Shown piece by piece: positions 60,125 to 64,000 of a stretch of DNA of 64,000 nt. Below the pieces are notes generated by a model. It was not told where the DNA came from, searched no databases, and saw nothing but the letters and a program-made list of their open reading frames with translations. How positions within the stretch are numbered: position 1 is the stretch's first letter; every line of letters starts with the position of its first letter. Made by a program: the position numbers and the translations under genes. This stretch comes from JANNWF01 sp038205755 (lineage in GTDB: Bacteria; Pseudomonadota; Gammaproteobacteria; Xanthomonadales; Xanthomonadaceae): NCBI GenBank assembly GCA_038205755.1, contig JBBRBN010000013.1, forward strand, positions 1-64,000, read 5' to 3'.

Positions 60125-61453
60125 CTACTCACCTCCCATCAGGCGCCGCAGTTGAGCCTCATCGAGCGCTTCCGCGGGCGGCGGTGCCGGCGGCGGTCGA
60201 CTCAACGTCGAGCCCTGCATTTCTTCCCGTGGCGACAACCGCAACCCGACGGTGCGCTTGAGCAGCTGCAGGACGCAGGTGGTCACGACGACGGCAAAGG
60301 CTGCCACCACGAAGGCACCGAACAGCTGCACGCCGAACTGTTCCAGCCGGCCGTGCGGCAACACCTCGGCATTGCCGAACACCGCCACACACAGGGTGCC
60401 GAGGAGGCCGCCGCCCAAGTGCACCGGCACCGCGCCGACGGCGTCATCCAGTCGCACCCGCAGCATCCATTCGTAGACGAGGTTGTGAACCAGTCCGCCG
60501 AGCGCGCCGATGATGAGTGCGCTGAGCGGTGTGACCATGTTTGCGCACGCGGTCACTGCAACCAGCCCGGCCAGGGCACCGCCAATCAACTTGAGTTCGA
60601 CATCGCGGCCGGGCACCTGCCAGCGTCCGTGCAGCCAGGCGACGATACAGCCGGCGGCACCGGCGGCGTGAGTGTTGATCAGGATCAGTCCCACCGAATC
60701 GCTGCCGACGGCGCTGCCACCGTTGAAGCCCCACCAGCCGAACCACAGCAGGATGACGCCCAGGCCCGCCAGCGGAAGACTGTAGGGCTTGATCTCCAGC
60801 GGCTTGCCTTCGGCATCGAAACGGCCAATCCGAGGGCCGATCACCCACACCGCCACAAGCGCGATCCAGCCGCCCAGCGAGTGCACCACGGTGGCGCCGG
60901 CAAAGTCGACATAGCCAAGGCCGCTCAGCAGCGTCTTCTGAGCCTGCTGACCGGCGCCCCAAACCCAGTGCGCCACCAGTGGGAACAGCAGGCCGACGTT
61001 GACCAGGGAGCAGACCAGATAGGTGTGAAGGCTGACGCGCTCGGCGATCGCGCCGGAAACGATGGTCACCGCCGCAGCCGCAAACCCGAGTGTGAACAGG
61101 AGGAAGGCCCAACCTCCCGGGGTGCCCTCGATGCCCGCTCCAAGCCAGTGGCCGTTGCCGACCCAGCCGCCCAGCGTCTCGCCGAACGCAAGTCCGTATC
61201 CGAACAGCAGCCAGACCACCGTCACAACTGACCAGTCGATCACGTTTTTCATCGCCGTGACCGACGCGCCCTGGGTCCGGACCAGCCCAGCCTCGAGCGC
61301 CAGGAACCCGCCCTGCATGACAAACACCAGCGCCGCACTCACCAGTAGCCAGGCCTGCGCGCCTGACGCCACGCCCCCGCCATCGCTTGCCAACGCAAGC
61401 GCCGGTATCAGAAGCATGATCAGCAAGGTCGCACGGCTCACTCGCATTCGCAT
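60125..61453 (-). CDS. amtB: ammonium transporter AmtB
   Basis: A 442-residue Amt/Mep/Rh protein with signal peptide (1-23) and eleven transmembrane segments. Twin pore histidines occur in GATVVHSLGG near 185 and VPVHLGG near 345. The Amt signature WFGWWGFNGGSA near 235 is present. The cytoplasmic tail is long and Pro-rich (RPPPAPPPAEALDEAQ). It moves ammonium inward. The next gene encodes a 73-residue protein rather than PII GlnK. Confidence 0.93.
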   Translation of the reverse strand: MRMRVSRATLLIMLLIPALALASDGGGVASGAQAWLLVSAALVFVMQGGFLALEAGLVRTQGASVTAMKNVIDWSVVTVVWLLFGYGLAFGETLGGWVGNGHWLGAGIEGTPGGWAFLLFTLGFAAAAVTIVSGAIAERVSLHTYLVCSLVNVGLLFPLVAHWVWGAGQQAQKTLLSGLGYVDFAGATVVHSLGGWIALVAVWVIGPRIGRFDAEGKPLEIKPYSLPLAGLGVILLWFGWWGFNGGSAVGSDSVGLILINTHAAGAAGCIVAWLHGRWQVPGRDVELKLIGGALAGLVAVTACANMVTPLSALIIGALGGLVHNLVYEWMLRVRLDDAVGAVPVHLGGGLLGTLCVAVFGNAEVLPHGRLEQFGVQLFGAFVVAAFAVVVTTCVLQLLKRTVGLRLSPREEMQGSTLSRPPPAPPPAEALDEAQLRRLMGGE

Positions 61454-61627
61454 CGCCTATTGGCTGCCCGTAATGCCCCGGATGCTATCCGGATGCGAGG
61501 CGTGTGGCAAAGACGTATCGAGCGGCACGCGTGGTAACTTTGTCGGCAAAACGCAGATTCCGGCCGGCGGCGTCACACGTTGCTCCGGGCGGCGTCTTGC
61601 TCGACACCTTCGGGAACGCATGAGGCC

Positions 61628-62113
61628 ATGGACACCGTCCCTTTCCATTTCGACGCGTATGGCGGGTTTGGTGAGGTCAAGGGCCTGGCCCGCCTCGACG
61701 AGCGGGGCCTGGAGCTGCAGTTCTGCACCAGCGACGCGCTGTTCGGCGTGCTCAGGTCCGGCCAGCGCAGCCTGCGCGTGCCGCTGGATGCCCTGCTCAG
61801 CGTGCGCTACAGCGCCGGCTGGTTCTGGTTGATGCCGCGGATTGAACTGCGCGTTCGCGATCTGGCTGCGCTGAAAGGACTGCCGGAATCAGATGAGGGA
61901 CGGGTCAGTCTCAGTCTCAAATTTCGCGACCGCCATGACGGCCGCGCGTTTGCCGCCGATCTGGACCTGCAGCGCTCGCGGCGACGCATCGCGCAGCTTG
62001 ATCGGGCGCTCGATCAGTTGAGTTCGGAGACGCCGCTGCCGCCGCTGCCACCAATCGCCGATCCGGTGCGCGCACGCGCGCCGCGACGCGATGGGCCTCT
62101 GCAGTCCGAATAG
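61628..62113 (+). CDS. hypothetical protein
   Basis: A 161-residue soluble protein. The first 120 residues alternate hydrophobic strands and charged turns (FHFDAYGGFGEVKGLARLDERGLELQFC, RSLRVPLDALLSVRYSAGWFW, RVSLSLKFRDRHDGRAFAADLDL), suggesting a PH-like or PilZ-like beta-sandwich. The C-terminus is Pro/Arg-rich and probably disordered. No family was recognised. ATG 61628 has GAGG six bases upstream. It is divergent from amtB. Confidence 0.65.
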   Translation: MDTVPFHFDAYGGFGEVKGLARLDERGLELQFCTSDALFGVLRSGQRSLRVPLDALLSVRYSAGWFWLMPRIELRVRDLAALKGLPESDEGRVSLSLKFRDRHDGRAFAADLDLQRSRRRIAQLDRALDQLSSETPLPPLPPIADPVRARAPRRDGPLQSE

Positions 62114-62451
62114 CAGGGGGTCAGGCGGAGTCGGCGTCCAGCGGTCCGAATTGGCTGACTCCGACGCTGCAGCAGCTGTAAACCCGGACGCTCTGACTGA
62201 CTGACAGCCGCTCATGCATCTCATCTCCTGGGGGTCGACCGCGCACCTCCCATTATGAAGAGGCCGCGCCCAAGCGAGCTGGCGGGTGGCCGAGATTGCG
62301 GCGGTCAAGCAGCCGTGAATTCCTTCACGGCGCAGCGCTACGCTGGCCGGCGGGCGCACCGCAGCCTGATTGGAAGTCAGCGGTGAGAGCAGTCCGACGG
62401 TTGCTGCGTCCGATCAACCGCGCGGAAGCGCATTCGACGCTTCATCGGGGA
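62114..62451. other. Gap before RCC1-like remnant
   Basis: About 340 bp without a supported gene. It contains several short inverted sequences but no terminator with a T-run. Confidence 0.45.
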
Positions 62452-62724
62452 ATGGCCATGCAAATTCATGAGCATTGCAGTAAACGCGGATCGGATCAGG
62501 GCGCCGTCTCGATGCCCTGCAGGCGCAGCCTCGGCGCGCTGCTGGTGGCCTTCGCCAGCGCGCTCTTTTGGCCGCTCGCTGCGCTGGCGCAGCCGATGCC
62601 GCTCGACAACGTCAGCACGCTCGCTGCCGGCGCCGGCCACAGCTGCGCGGCACTCGGTCGCGGCGGTGTGCGTTGCTGGTGCCAAAATGCTCTCGCCCAG
62701 CTTGGCGATGGCCGGCCGGGCTAA
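62452..62724 (+). pseudogene. truncated RCC1-repeat secreted protein
   Basis: A 90-codon fragment. Residues 1-45 hold a signal peptide (an internal start at 62512 gives MPCRRSLGALLVAFASALFW ending ALAQPMP). The mature part has one RCC1-like blade (STLAAGAGHSCAALGRGGVRCWCQNALAQLGDG), where the usual Trp-Gly is Trp-Cys. RCC1 proteins have seven blades, so about six are missing. The frame stops at TAA 62722, directly before the 17-bp motif. Non-functional remnant. Confidence 0.72.
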
Positions 62725-62741
62725 GTCCGACAGGCTGCTAG
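62725..62741 (+). repeat. 17-bp dispersed motif, copy 4, at a gene-truncation junction
   Basis: GTCCGACAGGCTGCTAG exactly at the point where the RCC1-like remnant (+) and the pgi remnant (-) both end. The CTA at 62738-62740 serves as the TAG stop of the pgi fragment on the minus strand. This position suggests the motif is a scar or target site of the event that removed the missing parts. Confidence 0.65.
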
Positions 62742-62998
62742 ACCGTGCCGGTAGCCGACGGAGCGCGCCGACGGAGGATCCGCGGGCACGGCAGCGGGTC
62801 GGGTTGGGCTGCGCCCCGTCTCGCCGCGCGCGGCTTCAGCAGCGCCATGGTCTCGTCGATAGCGCGGTTCTTCGCATCGTCGAGGAACACCCCGGCAGGC
62901 CCGACGGCCAGTCGCTGGCCCGGTCCTGGATCGTCCGCGAATAGCTCGGGCAGGTGCAGCGGCGTGCTGCTCGCGCGGCGTGAGGTCAGCCCGCTCAC
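62738..62998 (-). pseudogene. N-terminal remnant of glucose-6-phosphate isomerase
   Basis: About 60 residues resembling the start of Pgi: LHLPELFADDPGPGQRLAVGPAGVFLDDAKNRAIDETMALL, where Pgi has a typical LDYSKNRVTDET segment. The following residues (CPRILRRRAPSATGTV) have no Pgi character and the frame stops at 62738. A normal Pgi is 500-550 residues. It lies just after the tal stop in the same orientation, matching tal-pgi order. The truncation coincides with the 17-bp motif. GTG at 62998 is only one possible start. Confidence 0.68.
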
Positions 62999-63026
62999 GT
63001 AGCTCAGGGTGCGCGGAGAGCCGGCT

Positions 63027-64000
63027 TTACGACGAGTTTTCCTCCGCTGCGGACTTCTCGGAAAGACGTGCGAGCAGCGCGTTCCAGGATTTCACGAAGG
63101 CTTTTGCACCCTCGTCCTGCAGCTGCGCCGCTAGCGCATCCACGTCCACTCCGGCCCGCCTGTGGCGGGCGATCACCTCCTCCGCATCGCCACCGTCCTC
63201 GGCGAGGAGCTGCCGGGCCTCGCCGTGATCGGCCAAGGCGAGCAGGGTTTTTTCCGGCAGTGTGTTCACCGTGTAGGGCGCAGCAAGCGCGTTTACGTAG
63301 AGCAGGTCCGGAGCGGCGGGATCCTTGGTTCCGGTGCTGGCCCAAAGTAGTCGCTGCGGACGCGCGCCGGCGTTCTGCGCACGCTGCCAGCGCGGCGAGG
63401 CCTGCAGCGCTCGCACCGCCGCGTAGATTCGGCCCGCCATGGCGATGCCGAGTTGGTTTTTGAGGTCTGCCGGCACCATCGGCGCGGCCGCCACGTCCCA
63501 GCGGCTGACGAACACCGAGCCTACCGAACGAATGTCGGGATCAAGGCCGGCCGCAATTCGCCGCTCGACCCCGCGCAGCCACGCATCGGCCGCAGCGAGG
63601 TAGTGCTCGCGCGAGAACAGCAGCGTCACGTTCACCGGAATGCCGGCGAAGGTGGCCTCTTCGATGGCGGGAAGGCCTTCGGCTGTGCCGGGAATCTTGA
63701 TGTGCAGGTTGGGGCGGTTGGCACGGGCGAACAGGTCTTTGGCGGCCTGCAGGGTCGCTGCGGTGTCGTGGGCGAGCAGCGGGGAGACCTCGAGCGAGAC
63801 CCAGCCATCCACACCGTTGGTTTGTTGATGCAGCGGTCGAAACAGGTCGGCAGCCCGCGTCAGGTCGTCGATGGCCAGGTCGAAGAACAGCTGCTCGCCG
63901 GTGCGCCCGGCCTTCACGCCGTCACGGATGGCGTCGTCGTAGGCGACGCTGCCGCTGAGCGCGTTCTCAAAGATGGTCGGATTCGAGGTGAGGCCGGTGA
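63027..64000 (-). CDS. tal: transaldolase (5' end beyond window)
   Basis: A 324-residue portion of transaldolase of the pentose-phosphate pathway, open at the right edge. The conserved TGLTSNPTIFENALSG start region lies in 63918-64000, followed by LHIKIPGTAEGLPAIEEA with the Schiff-base Lys (near 63710), NVTLLFSREHY, SVFVSRWD, RLLWASTGTKDP and TVNTLPEKTLLALADHGE. The last 50 residues look complete, ending ARLSEKSAAEENSS. Some bacteria fuse or pair it with Pgi; here the adjoining pgi is a remnant. Confidence 0.92.
   Translation of the reverse strand, partial: TGLTSNPTIFENALSGSVAYDDAIRDGVKAGRTGEQLFFDLAIDDLTRAADLFRPLHQQTNGVDGWVSLEVSPLLAHDTAATLQAAKDLFARANRPNLHIKIPGTAEGLPAIEEATFAGIPVNVTLLFSREHYLAAADAWLRGVERRIAAGLDPDIRSVGSVFVSRWDVAAAPMVPADLKNQLGIAMAGRIYAAVRALQASPRWQRAQNAGARPQRLLWASTGTKDPAAPDLLYVNALAAPYTVNTLPEKTLLALADHGEARQLLAEDGGDAEEVIARHRRAGVDVDALAAQLQDEGAKAFVKSWNALLARLSEKSAAEENSS

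Overview
The window is high-GC, densely coded chromosomal DNA of a gammaproteobacterium. It most likely belongs to the Xanthomonadales/Lysobacterales. The best pointer is a Clp-type CRP-family regulator (52397-53092) divergent from speD (53269-54087), an arrangement typical of Xanthomonas relatives. Supporting signs are secreted enzymes with a C-terminal HGFE-type ending and many Ala/Leu-rich proteins with GTG or TTG starts. One tRNA was found (tRNA-Gln, 59638-59711); there is no rRNA, CRISPR array or recognisable transposase.

Layout. 0.3-5.7 kb: a flavin-barrel protein, then a leftward set of secreted proteins (transglutaminase-like, beta-propeller-like and small lipoprotein genes with ATGA overlaps, plus an endonuclease/exonuclease/phosphatase-fold enzyme) and the N-end-rule transferase bpt. 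6.1-9.9 kb: an ECF sigma factor fused to a membrane domain, a DUF2007 protein, tesB and a membrane acyltransferase. 10-17.9 kb: a TPR-GAF-GGDEF diguanylate cyclase, an AmpD-like amidase, a MOSC protein, a small hydrolase overlapping rlmKL, and a glycosyltransferase-like gene. 18.5-23.4 kb: a methyltransferase, rlmD, a CYTH protein, nagZ, hpt and a methylthioinosine phosphorylase gene, mostly closely spaced. 24-28.9 kb: a phasin, a TPR-like protein, aqpZ, a response regulator and a LysR regulator.

29-33.2 kb is the most unusual part. A decayed dabB-dabA inorganic-carbon uptake locus (one in-frame stop and two deletions) is still translationally coupled to a CysD-like gene without CysN, then a DUF6671 zinc-ribbon protein and bioD. 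34-49.5 kb holds large secreted enzymes (subtilase, dipeptidyl peptidase IV-like, endonuclease I, amidase), a GntR regulator, and an ECF sigma/membrane protein pair. 49.5-53.1 kb holds an acyltransferase remnant, small proteins, a hydrolase gene broken by one amber codon, and clp. 53-64 kb: speD, a Ser/Thr kinase with a TPR-like region, coq7-glcF, rplM-rpsI, tRNA-Gln, amtB with a small downstream gene, an RCC1 remnant and a pgi remnant meeting at a 17-bp motif, and transaldolase running off the right edge.

The intergenic DNA carries a structured repeat family: five ~160-bp elements with 18-bp inverted ends and an inner 16-bp stem (5758, 18094, 23757, 33520, 44943). One copy differs from another by paired changes in the inner stem. 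A 17-bp motif (GTCCGACAGGCTGCTAG) recurs four times and marks the RCC1/pgi breakpoint. A 14-bp tandem array and GC-rich hairpins accompany one 160-bp copy.
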